Of a DNA stretch of 64,000 bases, positions 1 to 8,695 are shown one piece after another. Positions within the stretch are counted from its first letter, which is position 1; each line of letters starts with the position of its first letter. The translations under genes were made by a program, and so were the position numbers. The notes under the pieces are model-generated. The model saw nothing but the letters and a program-made list of their open reading frames with translations. It did no database searches and had not been told where the DNA came from. Origin of the DNA: Flavobacterium circumlabens (GTDB taxonomy: Bacteria > Bacteroidota > Bacteroidia > Flavobacteriales > Flavobacteriaceae); the NCBI RefSeq assembly GCF_004345565.1, contig NZ_SLWA01000005.1, positions 1 to 64,000 on the forward strand, written 5' to 3'.

Positions 1-13
1 GCCTTTCTTTTTA

Positions 14-47
14 AAATCCTCATCATGTATTTGATGGGGATTTTTTT
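14..47 (+). terminator. Rho-independent terminator of an upstream gene outside the window
   Basis: An 11-bp inverted repeat (AAATCCTCATC at 14-24, GATGGGGATTT at 33-43, one wobble pair) is followed by a T run. It would end a plus-strand transcript entering from the left, whose gene is not in this window. Confidence 0.6.
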
Positions 48-576
48 GTTTTATATTGAGTCGTGGAATTTAACCGCAAAGCCCGCAAAGGAGTTCTTGA
101 ATGGTATTAAAGCGCAAGGGACGCAAGGCTGGAGGGATTCTTTTGGAAACAAGATCTCAAATTACCCTTAAAGTGCGTTAGGGATCGCAGCGATATCCTT
201 TTGCGGCAACTTAAATCTCCCAAAGCCCCCAAACCAATCCCGCAAAAGATTTAGTGAAGAGCCCGACCCACTGGGAAACGCCTATAAACAATAACTGAGG
301 ATATGATGGAGATAGATTGTGTCGAATTACGATCCTTTGGGTTTAGACCAGTGAAAAGCGAATAGGATATTTACTCAGAATGTACTAATCTAGCGACCTG
401 TAAGATCTTAATTAAAACTATTCGCTAAAAAGCTAGTTCCTTCAAAGTTTTTAGTTGTAAATGTAGTGTAATTATTCAATTGAATACTAAAGGTGAAAAT
501 ATCAAATTAACAGCTGCTGCGGCTGGAATTCAGGGTCTGGGAAGGGATATAAAAGTAAAACAATGTATAAAATGAC
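48..576. other. Intergenic region with degenerate repeats, no clear gene
   Basis: This stretch has no convincing gene. Near 69-130 it holds CGCAAAG-type short repeats, seen again near 19577, 19756 and 19860. At 173-270 it holds a REP-like element. An open frame of about 48 codons (429-575) ends in TGA but has no ATG near its beginning and no recognisable motif, so it may be chance or a remnant. Confidence 0.5.
173..270. repeat. REP-like intergenic element, copy 1
   Basis: The element begins with GCGTTAGGGATCGCAGCG, contains the pair CTTTTGCGG and CCGCAAAAG as inverted arms, and ends in GAAGAGCCCGACC. A shorter copy with the same termini in reverse orientation lies near 18356-18408 (CGGTCGGGCTATCCGC ... 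ATCCCTCACGC). Elements with a GGGATNGCAGCG head and an AGCCCGAC tail are common between Flavobacteriia genes. They are probably non-autonomous; no transposase is nearby. Confidence 0.5.
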
Positions 577-618
577 AAAAAAAAAACTCCACTTTTAAAA
601 GTGAAGCTTTTTTTTCTT
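577..618 (-). terminator. Terminator of the outer-membrane receptor gene
   Basis: An A-rich and T-rich hairpin (arms around CTCCACTTT and AAAGTGAAG) sits directly downstream of the stop of the minus-strand receptor gene. Read on the minus strand it ends in a U run. Confidence 0.55.
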
Positions 619-3006
619 TTATTTACCCAATCTTCTTTTCTCTTCTTCATTTCCGAAATCTCTTTGTTTAACGCTTATTTTAGTATTTCCGAAATTGTAA
701 ATTACAGAAAATCTAAAAAAACGACTGCTTTCATTCTGGCTGTAAACCTGTTTTATGCCATTCACTACAGAAACAAAATCTTTTAAATAAGCGGTATTGA
801 ATATATCATTGGCCAGAAAGGCAATCTGCATGCTTTTCTTAAAGAGATTTTGTTTTAAGGCAATATTCAAACCTGACATATAGCCTACAGTATATAATCC
901 GCTTTTTACGGGAGAACTATAGGTGTAATCTACCTGTAATTTCGTTGCTTCGCCTAATGAAAAAGTATTGCTGGTAGAAAAATCAAGCTGAAGACCGTTG
1001 GTCGGAGTAGCATTGATTCCTGAAGTAAACGTCGTTTTCGAACCCAACAGATATAAAGTATTTTCTGTAGACCACCAATTCGTAATTTCAGCGGTATAAC
1101 TTTCTCCGAAACCATAATTGATTCCTTTATAATAATTTTCTCTGGTGACCACCTGTGTATTCGTTGCCGGATCTGAAGTGAAGATTACACCATAACCATC
1201 GGTAATAGTATTTATGAAAAAACTGGTTCGTAAAACTTCTTTATAAGAATGTGATACTTCAAAATTATTACTAAACGAAGGTTTTAAGAATGGATTCCCC
1301 TCAGAATAGCTGTTACTGTTGATGTACGTGCGGAACGGATTTAATAAGTCAAAACGGGGTCTGTTGATTCTTTTTCCATAATTGAAGTTAAAACTGTTAT
1401 TCTCGTTCTTTTTGTAAGTAAGATAAAAGGTTGGAAATAACTTAAAATAGTTATTTTTGATCTCCTGATTTAAATTCGCTGAATATCCATTGGTTTGTGT
1501 GTTTTCGGCTCTTAATCCTAATTGAAGATTAAATTTATCATTGAATTTCTTATTTCCGCTGACGTAAATTGCCTGATTGTTTTCTTGGTATTCAAATTCA
1601 TTAGATTGATTCAGGTCTACTACGGGAGTTCCGCTCCTGTTGTCGTAAGACAACAGACTGCTTTCGCTTTTTGTAAAACTTACTTTAGCGCCATAAGACA
1701 AATTCACAAATTCAAGCGGATGTTCCATATCGGCTTTTACACTTCTGTTGTCAATATTCTGATTAGAAATATTTCTTCCGTATTGATCCAGACTTATAAA
1801 AATCATGTCCGGTGTATATTTTCTTGTGGTGAAATCACGATCGAATTTAGAATCGTAATTGAAATAATCAACATCTACTGAAAATTTTCGATTCAACGTA
1901 TCTAATTTGGTCAGCAAGTGAAAATTGTAGGTTTGATTACCTGAATTTTTGTTGTTGAAACCATCATTCAAAACAATGCTGTTCATCTTGTTTTCAGTAT
2001 CATAATTCTTAATGATAATGTCTGATTTGAAATTTGGGTTTTTACGATCGTTCAGATACTGAAAACCAACTGTAGTACGTTCAGAGATATCATAATCTAA
2101 AGCCAATTTTCCCGAAAGATTGTCTTCGTTGATTTTTGATTGTGCATTCATATGCTGTAACCCGTCAGGGAAATATAGTTTTAAATTTTCATCAGCATTT
2201 CTATAGCCTGATTTTGCATTTGCACTCATACTAAATCGAAATTTGTTTTTGTTGTAAAAGAAGTTGTTTCGCAGCGTATAATTACCATATTTGTTTTGAT
2301 CGTAAGAAAGCGTGGTAGTATTCTTCCAGGAATCCCGTGTTCCTTTTTTTAAGTTGATATTAATAAGTCCGCCAGTGCCATTTGCGTCATATTTTGCTGG
2401 CGGATTAGTTATAATTTCGATGTTTTTGATGTCATTTGCCGAAATTGATTTCAGGAAACCATTTAGTTCTTCACCTGACAACTCCACAATACGGCCATCG
2501 ATCATGACACGAGAGGAACCTTTTCCTAATATATTGATGGTATTGTTTTGTACGACTACTCCGGGAGCTGTATTGATCGCGCTAAGGGCATCGCCTCCGG
2601 TGGTTGAAACATTATTTTCAACATTATAAATCAGGCGGTCAATTTTTTGTTCGATGGTTCTTTTTTTTGTGGTAATAACAACTTCATCCAGGTTATTTGT
2701 CTTTTTAGTCAGGAGAATTAAACCCAGATCAATGTCTTTTTCAATAAGAATATCCTTTTCCCAATTCATTAAACCTTGCGGGCTTATCTTTATTTTGTAA
2801 AATCCTTTACTGATAGTGATTTCAAAAGTACCATCTTCTTTACTGGCAGTTCCGTCAACGATTTTTCCTTCCGGAGAGAAGACTACAATATTTTCCCAAG
2901 GTAATGCAGCGGTTTCGTCTGTTATTTTTCCTTTTAATTGGAATGTTGATTGCGCTAAACAAAATAATGGCAACAGTAAAAAAATAAAGAGGTTTGCTTT
3001 TTTCAT
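619..3006 (-). CDS. Outer-membrane beta-barrel TonB-dependent receptor family protein
   Basis: This 795-residue protein is predicted to be an outer-membrane receptor. It has a signal peptide (residues 1-18, ending LFCLAQ) and a carboxypeptidase-regulatory-like beta-sandwich of about residues 22-95. A plug domain follows at about 115-215, with the plug-typical GDALSAINTAPGVVVQ and the TNPPAKYDANGTGGLININL segment. A long barrel rich in aromatic and Asn residues fills the rest. The architecture matches the Bacteroidota 'outer membrane beta-barrel family' (OMP_b-brl_3) rather than classical SusC. The substrate cannot be read from sequence, and no SusD partner lies beside it. The upstream gene on the same strand encodes a membrane AraC regulator, which may control it. 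Confidence 0.88.
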   Translation of the reverse strand: MKKANLFIFLLLPLFCLAQSTFQLKGKITDETAALPWENIVVFSPEGKIVDGTASKEDGTFEITISKGFYKIKISPQGLMNWEKDILIEKDIDLGLILLTKKTNNLDEVVITTKKRTIEQKIDRLIYNVENNVSTTGGDALSAINTAPGVVVQNNTINILGKGSSRVMIDGRIVELSGEELNGFLKSISANDIKNIEIITNPPAKYDANGTGGLININLKKGTRDSWKNTTTLSYDQNKYGNYTLRNNFFYNKNKFRFSMSANAKSGYRNADENLKLYFPDGLQHMNAQSKINEDNLSGKLALDYDISERTTVGFQYLNDRKNPNFKSDIIIKNYDTENKMNSIVLNDGFNNKNSGNQTYNFHLLTKLDTLNRKFSVDVDYFNYDSKFDRDFTTRKYTPDMIFISLDQYGRNISNQNIDNRSVKADMEHPLEFVNLSYGAKVSFTKSESSLLSYDNRSGTPVVDLNQSNEFEYQENNQAIYVSGNKKFNDKFNLQLGLRAENTQTNGYSANLNQEIKNNYFKLFPTFYLTYKKNENNSFNFNYGKRINRPRFDLLNPFRTYINSNSYSEGNPFLKPSFSNNFEVSHSYKEVLRTSFFINTITDGYGVIFTSDPATNTQVVTRENYYKGINYGFGESYTAEITNWWSTENTLYLLGSKTTFTSGINATPTNGLQLDFSTSNTFSLGEATKLQVDYTYSSPVKSGLYTVGYMSGLNIALKQNLFKKSMQIAFLANDIFNTAYLKDFVSVVNGIKQVYSQNESSRFFRFSVIYNFGNTKISVKQRDFGNEEEKRRLGK

Positions 3007-3081
3007 GATTTCTAATTTTAAGCTTGTGATTAATTTGAGACAAAGTTGCTTTAGAAATATCCGGCAGGCGACCGATAAAAA

Positions 3082-3124
3082 AAAGTCGAACCAATTTCAT
3101 CTCTAGAAATTGGTTCGACTTTTA
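3082..3124 (-). terminator. Terminator after the AraC-family gene
   Basis: A perfect 17-bp inverted repeat (AAAGTCGAACCAATTTC at 3082-3098 and its complement at 3106-3122) has a 7-nt loop and A/T flanks on both sides. It ends the minus-strand regulator gene and insulates it from the receptor gene. Confidence 0.8.
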
Positions 3125-3155
3125 TGGCTGTGGAGTACGACTTTTTACAAACGGC

Positions 3156-4304
3156 TTATAAAGAGCTGTTTCTGTATGCAGTTGGGGTGAGTTCCGTGTA
3201 TTTTTTGAAAGAAGTATTAAAAGATGATTTTGAGTTAAAACCCACTTCATATAAGATTTCTAAAATTGTAAGATCTTTTTTGGCCTGGTTTTTTAAAATT
3301 CCCATGGCTTTTTGAATGCGGTATTCATTCACAAAATCAAAAAAATGCTGATTCATATGATGATTGATCAAAACCGACAGCTCACGAACTGGTATGTTAA
3401 TCTGATTTGAAAGTTGCTGAATGGTAAGGGAAGGATCAAGATACGGTTCCTGGGCGGTCATGTATTGTGTTAAGCTTTCGATTTGAGAAGCGATAACAGG
3501 ATTTGCACTATTGTTGACTTCAGCCGAAATCTTGTCTGATTTGGGAAGAATATCTTTTGCCAGTTCTAATTTCGAGTTGATGCCTCTAAAAAGTTCAGGG
3601 TAATTCAGTGCCTTTAAAACAAACCAGCAGGTAATGCATAAGGCAAACAATCCTACGAATACATTTGCCCAAAGAAATATATCATGGAAAGCCGTATAAC
3701 GCAGTAAATTTTTGGTGGCTACAATGCTGTGTGCCGCAAAAAAGACAATGGTCATTTGCATGAGCCATTTATAGGTCGAAGTGCTGGCATTAGCATAATT
3801 TTCAAGATAGACTTCTCTGTACTTTTTGAGAATCAGTAAGACACTTATGATGTAGAATACGTACTGAATTTCGACTATAAGCTGGAAAGAATACATTTCC
3901 GGCATTTTATTATGAACTTCAAAAACACGGCTTTTTTCGATACCATCGGCCAGATAGAATCTCGGAGTTAAAATTAAATTGACCAGTATAAATGGAATCG
4001 TATGCAGTAAATGTTTTGCCTTTAATTTAAAGTCAGTATAACAAACCGATAAAACGTAGAGATAAAACAAAGGCATGCCGAGTAGAGAAGTGGTCCATCT
4101 GAAAATCTCTAAATTTAAGTGGCTGCTGATAAAATCGAAAATAAAGAAACCACTGAGGTCAATTGCTGATAAAATAAGAAAAGCGGCAAATAATCGGTTA
4201 GCCTGTTTATTGCTTGTCTTTATGGTAAGTAAGAAAAAAGCAAGAAGCAGCGAAACAGAAATACCAATGGCAGCCACAATACTTAAAAATACCAATCTAT
4301 TCAT
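3156..4304 (-). CDS. Membrane-bound AraC-family transcriptional regulator
   Basis: This 382-residue protein has about seven hydrophobic segments in its first 235 residues, beginning FLSIVAAIGISVSLLLAFFL. An AraC-type double helix-turn-helix follows at about residues 275-380, with the signature ILEILYEVGFNSKSSFNTSF and TPTAYR near the end. This 7TM-AraC layout is common in Flavobacteriia and suggests sensing at the inner membrane coupled to DNA binding. The ligand is unknown. It lies upstream of, and on the same strand as, the outer-membrane receptor gene, the most likely target. The ATG is followed by a hydrophobic start and no better start is visible. Confidence 0.88.
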   Translation of the reverse strand: MNRLVFLSIVAAIGISVSLLLAFFLLTIKTSNKQANRLFAAFLILSAIDLSGFFIFDFISSHLNLEIFRWTTSLLGMPLFYLYVLSVCYTDFKLKAKHLLHTIPFILVNLILTPRFYLADGIEKSRVFEVHNKMPEMYSFQLIVEIQYVFYIISVLLILKKYREVYLENYANASTSTYKWLMQMTIVFFAAHSIVATKNLLRYTAFHDIFLWANVFVGLFALCITCWFVLKALNYPELFRGINSKLELAKDILPKSDKISAEVNNSANPVIASQIESLTQYMTAQEPYLDPSLTIQQLSNQINIPVRELSVLINHHMNQHFFDFVNEYRIQKAMGILKNQAKKDLTILEILYEVGFNSKSSFNTSFKKYTELTPTAYRNSSL

Positions 4305-4422
4305 TGCTGTTTTTTTATCAAAAATAAGGTTTAATTGAAGAAAAACTACAATGGAAGTAAATTTGTTGCTTTCACTGAAAAGGAAGTATTGACGGCTTCT
4401 TTAAATAGTAATTGGTTTTTTA

Positions 4423-4821
4423 TTACATGCCCGGCCAATACAAAACATTAAACTTATGGCCATCCGGATCCGCAAAGCAAAAGGTATAACCCTGTTCGTA
4501 ATTTTGAGGTTCAGAGAAAACGCTTCCGCCGGCTTCAATAACTTTTTCGCGCCAGCCGTCAACTTCTTCTCTGGTGGTTGCAGAAAGTGAAAAGATAACT
4601 TCACTTTGTGTTTTCCAGTGTCCGATTGCGCCATTGATATCCGTTTCCAATTTTGATCTTTTAAAGAAATTGATAATGAATTTGTCTTTGCCAAAGTTGA
4701 AACTTGCATTCTCATCCGAACTGTATTTGTTGTTCGATTCAAATCCCAGTTTGGTATAGAATTCATATGTCGCTTTTAGATCGTCTGAGGCTAAATTTCC
4801 CCATATCATTTTAGGTTCCAT
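4423..4821 (-). CDS. VOC superfamily (glyoxalase/bleomycin-resistance-like) protein
   Basis: This 132-residue protein has the paired beta-alpha-beta-beta-beta modules of the VOC fold. The first is MIWGNLASDDLKATYEFYTKLGF-like at residues 5-27. The second module carries VIEAGGSVFSEPQ and ends with the diagnostic FADPDGHKFNVLYW near residues 116-129. VOC proteins bind a metal and act in isomerisation, dioxygenation or drug sequestration, and the substrate here is not predictable. It stands alone between the AraC regulator and the GNAT gene, on the same strand as both. Length is typical for a single VOC unit. Confidence 0.85.
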   Translation of the reverse strand: MEPKMIWGNLASDDLKATYEFYTKLGFESNNKYSSDENASFNFGKDKFIINFFKRSKLETDINGAIGHWKTQSEVIFSLSATTREEVDGWREKVIEAGGSVFSEPQNYEQGYTFCFADPDGHKFNVLYWPGM

Positions 4822-4937
4822 GTTTCGAAATTTTGAATTAATAGAAAGTAAAAGTATGATTTTTAATGGTTTGCGTTGTTATGTTTAAATTAGGGAATAT
4901 TCCGTTTTTATCAGGTTAAAAGTTCTCTCTTTACTTC

Positions 4938-5396
4938 TTAATTATTTTTTGTAAACCTCCGGATTGAAAAGTTCCATATAAATTTCCGGTTTGGGTAATG
5001 GAGTAAAACCATATTTTTATATAACCAGTCCGCGGTTGAAGTTAGTAAAATCCAGCGTCTTAAACCTTGCAGATTGGGATGCGTCATCACACTTTCCATT
5101 AGTTTTTTCGAAAGGCCCTGTCCACGATAAGCGTCCAAAACATAAATGTCGCCTAAATAGGCAATCGTAGAAAAGTCAGATATAACCCTGGCAAAACCTA
5201 TTTGTTTGCTGTTGTGGAAAATCCCAAAATTCAGGGAATTATCGATGGACGTTTTTACTTTTTCAAATGGAATATTATCGCTCCAGCCTGAATCTTTCGA
5301 CAGAAAATCATGAATGGCTACAAGATCCAGTTTTGTTTTGTCTGTTGTAATAAAGAACTCTCCAAATGTTTCTTCAGTGTTTTCCATTTCAATCAA
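4938..5396 (-). CDS. GNAT family N-acetyltransferase with a 3' frameshift
   Basis: The first about 125 residues read as an acetyl-CoA-dependent GNAT acetyltransferase, with FARVISD, a YLGDIYVLDAYRGQGLSKKL acetyl-CoA loop (RGQGLS) and LQGLRRWILLTSTADWLY. After WLYK the annotated frame turns into an unrelated tail (NMVLLHYPNRK and on). One extra base in the T5 run at 5014-5018 would restore a GNAT C-terminus of the form KYGFTPLPKPEIYMELF ending at 4942. The gene is therefore frameshifted near its end, either genuinely or through a homopolymer sequencing error. Substrate is unknown. ATG at 5396 or 5387 are both possible starts. Confidence 0.82.
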   Translation of the reverse strand: MIEMENTEETFGEFFITTDKTKLDLVAIHDFLSKDSGWSDNIPFEKVKTSIDNSLNFGIFHNSKQIGFARVISDFSTIAYLGDIYVLDAYRGQGLSKKLMESVMTHPNLQGLRRWILLTSTADWLYKNMVLLHYPNRKFIWNFSIRRFTKNN

Positions 5397-5796
5397 TTTA
5401 GATTTGTAGTGAACTTGTTTCTACGGTTGGATTAACGGTTATTTTACGAATTGAGTAATAAACAAAAATACAATTTTTCAGTTAAGTACTAAATTTGGAT
5501 GATTTGCAGGTTTTGGTAGTATTACTTATCTTTTTGTCTGTTTTTTTTATAGAAGATTTAAACAATTTAAATAAACCAATTCTGAGCAAACATTTCTGTT
5601 TCGATTTAAAAAAAGTTATTAAATTGTAGTAAAAATATTTCTTATATTCGCTTTAGGAAAAGTAATCTTATTTCTTAAAAACCGATTATAAAAAGTTGAT
5701 ATTGTGTTATTTTACAACTTGAATTTGTAGGTTATTGGCGATTTTATAATAAAAAACGTAAATAAAGAATTTTACAAAATTACTAGAATTAAACAA
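5397..5796. other. Intergenic region with promoter of the DUF3667 gene
   Basis: This is an AT-rich gap of 400 bases between two divergent genes. Near 5643 it carries TTATATTCGCTTTAGG, almost identical to a segment near 6969 before the M20 gene. It is probably the -7 region of a plus-strand promoter (TATATTCG resembles TAnnTTTG). No open frame or RNA gene is evident. Confidence 0.45.
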
Positions 5797-6513
5797 ATGA
5801 ATTGTAAAAATTGTAATGCAGAAGCAACTCAGAATTACTGTCCGGAGTGTGGGCAGCCAATGAGTTTAAAAAGAATTGACAGACATTATATAACGCACGA
5901 AATCGAACATGTTTTGCATTTTGAAAGAGGTATTCTCTATACCATAAGAGAATTAATCACCAGACCGGGAGAAAATATAAAACAATTTCTCCTGGAAAAC
6001 AGAAGTCGACTTGTAAAACCTATTATTTTTATAATTATAACTTCTTTGATTTATTCATTTGTAAATCATTTTTTCCATATTGAAGACGGCTACTTAAAAC
6101 CGGACGAAAGTAGTACATCAACTGTAGGTGTAATTTTTAAATGGTCCCAGAATCATTATGGTTATGCGAATATAATAGAAGGGGTATTTATTGCGATCTG
6201 GACAAAGATTTTCTTTAGAAAGTACGGTTACAATTTTTTTGAGATTCTAATTCTGCTCTGTTTCGTAACCGGAATTGGTATGCTGATTTTTACAGTTTTC
6301 GCCCTACTCGAGGGTTTGACAAAAATTAACTTATTACAAATTGCAACTATTGCAAGTTTAGCTTATTGCAGTTGGGCTATTGGACAATTTTTTGACAAAA
6401 ATAAACCAATGAGTTATGTGAAGGCCTTTGCAGCCTATCTGTTGGGAATGATAACTTTGGTAATTCTTGCTATTGTAATAGGAATACTAATTGACACACT
6501 TATTAAACATTAA
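5797..6513 (+). CDS. DUF3667 domain-containing membrane protein
   Basis: This 238-residue protein starts with a zinc-ribbon, CKNCNAEATQNYCPECGQP, so four Cys probably bind Zn at residues 3-18. A conserved amphipathic part follows (HEIEHVLHFERGILYTIREL ... RPGENIKQFL), then about five transmembrane helices. This is the arrangement of DUF3667, a Bacteroidota family of unknown function. The next small membrane-protein gene begins four bases after the stop, so the two are probably co-transcribed. The upstream promoter-like segment resembles the one before the M20 peptidase gene. Confidence 0.82.
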   Translation: MNCKNCNAEATQNYCPECGQPMSLKRIDRHYITHEIEHVLHFERGILYTIRELITRPGENIKQFLLENRSRLVKPIIFIIITSLIYSFVNHFFHIEDGYLKPDESSTSTVGVIFKWSQNHYGYANIIEGVFIAIWTKIFFRKYGYNFFEILILLCFVTGIGMLIFTVFALLEGLTKINLLQIATIASLAYCSWAIGQFFDKNKPMSYVKAFAAYLLGMITLVILAIVIGILIDTLIKH

Positions 6514-6517
6514 AATT

Positions 6518-6709
6518 ATGGAAAATAGAAAACCAGTATCCTTTACTCTTTTAGTTGTAGCAATCATTTTAGGGGTAACATTGTTTAAGCAATTCGACTT
6601 TAAAACGCTAAGATTTGAGCAGCCGGCCCTGGCAGTTATTTACCTGATTGTCTTTGTAGTTTGTGTTTACTTTCTAATAAAAAGACCCAAAAATCAATCT
6701 GAAAAATAA
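6518..6709 (+). CDS. Small two-helix membrane protein
   Basis: This 63-residue protein starts at the ATG at 6518, just after the DUF3667 stop. A longer frame from TTG at 6491 would overlap that gene and is less likely. It has two hydrophobic helices (FTLLVVAIILGVTLF and AVIYLIVFVVCVYFLI) and a charged C-terminus. I do not recognise a family. Its position suggests a co-expressed partner of the DUF3667 protein. Confidence 0.6.
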   Translation: MENRKPVSFTLLVVAIILGVTLFKQFDFKTLRFEQPALAVIYLIVFVVCVYFLIKRPKNQSEK

Positions 6710-7097
6710 AAAAACTGTCAGTGACTGATTTTTTTTGAAAAATAGATTCCTGTCTTTTACATAAGTTCAATTATAAAAACCTCTCAGAAACGGGAGGTTT
6801 TTTTGAGCTCTTGCCAGGATAGCAGGAATAATTAGGAGAGATGGGTGTTTTATGATGGTCCTTGCAATTCATTTTATTCAGGATTTGAAGAAAATTTCTA
6901 TAAGATTAAGTTGGGCAGTTTTTCTTTTCAATTTGGAAAAGTTTATAACTGATAGCAAAAATATTTTTTACATTCGCTTGCAGGAAAATAATTTATGTTG
7001 AAAAGTTAGCCAGAACAAGGGATATTGATATTATTTAATTGCTGCTATACATAAGTTAGCTGACATCTGGAAGAAAAACTCTCAAAAAAAAATTTAA
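6710..7097. other. Intergenic region with terminator and M20 promoter segment
   Basis: The gap holds a terminator at 6775-6804 for the DUF3667 pair. Near 6960-6995 there is a promoter-like block, AAAAATATTTTTTACATTCG, that matches the block near 5633-5668. No coding frame is convincing. Confidence 0.5.
6775..6804 (+). terminator. Rho-independent terminator of the DUF3667 operon
   Basis: AAAACCTC and GAGGTTTT form the stem around a 10-nt loop, followed by TTTTTTTG. It lies 66 bases after the stop of the small membrane-protein gene. Confidence 0.75.
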
Positions 7098-8387
7098 ATG
7101 AAAAATCATTTTTTATTATCGTTACTTTTTATAATTCTGGTTATTTGTCAACCGCAGCTTGTTAGCGGCCAGCAAAAGAATGCAATTTCAACTGCTGAAT
7201 CTATTAGATTAGAGACTGACAGAATTTTTGAAAAATTAGTTAAATTTAGAAGAGACTTTCATGAAAATCCTGAATTAGCAGGCAAGGAAAAACAAACCCA
7301 GGAAACTATCAAACAATATTTGTTGGGTTTAGGACTTCAGGTTAAGACCGATAGCTATGGATACGGTGTTGTAGGCATTTTAAAAGGAGGTAAAAAAGGG
7401 AAGAGAATTGCCTGGAGAGCCGAGATGGACGCTCTTCCAAATGATTTTCCTGATAAAGCTGATTTCAAATCTACTGTAAAAGGTGTACAGCACGGATGCG
7501 GTCACGATGTTCACATGGCAATTGCATTAGGAATTGCTGAAGTACTTGCAAAAAATAAAAGTGCCTTGCATGGCACAGTCTATTTTATTTTTCAGCCTGA
7601 AGAAGAAACATTTATTGGAGCAAAAAATATGATTGCCAAAGGTTTGCTTTCCCAAATTAATCCTGACGAAATTTATGCATTACACGTAACAGCATTGCCA
7701 GTGGGGCAGATAATGGTTAAAACAAATGAAATGTTTGCCTATCAAAAAAGAGTACGGATTCAGCTTAAAGATGAATTATCTAATGGCGAAGCAAAAGAAC
7801 TGACAAAAAAAATACACCACTTTTTATCTCGTGCCAGTACTGGCAGTAAGCCCTGGGAAATACAGCAGATCAGTGATCCCAACATCGGACTGATGAACTC
7901 CAATACAATTTTCAAAGATTACCTCATAATGGATGAGAATTTTATCACGTATTCTAAAAACGGAGCATTTTTTTTAGAAGCATATTTGTATGAGGCAGAT
8001 TCCTCTAAACTGGAAGCCATTATACCTAAAATTAAACAAGTAATAGAATCAAGCGGTTATACCGACAAATTGCTTTCTGTTTCCTATATACAGGAAAACC
8101 CGACAATCCTTAATGACGAAAAGTTAACGAACATCGCAGTTAAAACTCTTGATAATATTTATGGAAAAGGTTTCGTGGTTATGGATTATGGCCAGGTTCC
8201 TTTTTTTAATGATGATTTTGCCTATTTTCAACAAAAGATTCCCGGAGTTTACTTTTTTCTTGGAGGTTCTAACATTCAAAAAGGCATTACTGCAATGAAT
8301 CACGCTCCAAATTTTGAGGTTGATGAAGAGTGTATAAAAACAGGAGTCAAAAGCTTTTCCTTCTTAATTCTTGAAAGACTAGAATGA
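7098..8387 (+). CDS. Exported M20-family amidohydrolase/peptidase
   Basis: This 429-residue protein has a signal peptide (residues 1-25, LLSLLFIILVICQPQLVSGQ). It then has the M20D amidohydrolase core: RRDFHENPELAGKE, WRAEMDALP, the metal ligands HGCGHDVH at 132-139, and FQPEEETFIGAKNMI at about 164-178 with the catalytic Glu. A C-terminal AMNHAPNFEVDEE supplies the last metal ligand. Such enzymes hydrolyse amide bonds of N-acyl or dipeptide substrates such as hippurate-like compounds. Export to the periplasm is predicted. It is monocistronic, with a promoter-like segment near 6969. Confidence 0.88.
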   Translation: MKNHFLLSLLFIILVICQPQLVSGQQKNAISTAESIRLETDRIFEKLVKFRRDFHENPELAGKEKQTQETIKQYLLGLGLQVKTDSYGYGVVGILKGGKKGKRIAWRAEMDALPNDFPDKADFKSTVKGVQHGCGHDVHMAIALGIAEVLAKNKSALHGTVYFIFQPEEETFIGAKNMIAKGLLSQINPDEIYALHVTALPVGQIMVKTNEMFAYQKRVRIQLKDELSNGEAKELTKKIHHFLSRASTGSKPWEIQQISDPNIGLMNSNTIFKDYLIMDENFITYSKNGAFFLEAYLYEADSSKLEAIIPKIKQVIESSGYTDKLLSVSYIQENPTILNDEKLTNIAVKTLDNIYGKGFVVMDYGQVPFFNDDFAYFQQKIPGVYFFLGGSNIQKGITAMNHAPNFEVDEECIKTGVKSFSFLILERLE

Positions 8388-8695
8388 AGTGAAAACAAAA
8401 ACCGGCTGCTTTATGAAATGTTTTTGTGAAAAGATATTATAAAGTCTCTAGCCGTTATAATGGTAACTATTGGCAAAACAGGTTTAAGAAATTATAACAA
8501 GAATATTGGGGTTCGTACCAAGTAAAAACTTGATATAATAATACTAATATTTCAAAAAAAATCATAACTCTTAGAAATAGCAATAATTTTTAATCATCTT
8601 TGACTTATTTATATCACTTTACTTTGAGTAAAATATAGTATCAAACATTTACAGAATTTTCATAGCAAAAATTAGATTTTTAATATAAAAAAAGT
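8388..8695. other. Intergenic region, nothing recognised
   Basis: This is an AT-rich gap of 308 bases between two plus-strand genes. I see no strong hairpin, RNA gene or coding frame in it. Confidence 0.4.

Noticed and set aside
429..575. 48-codon frame at the left end, containing LNTKGENIKLTAAAAGIQG
   Set aside because: No start codon in a sensible place, no recognisable homologue, and the region is otherwise repeats; kept only as a note in the region entry.
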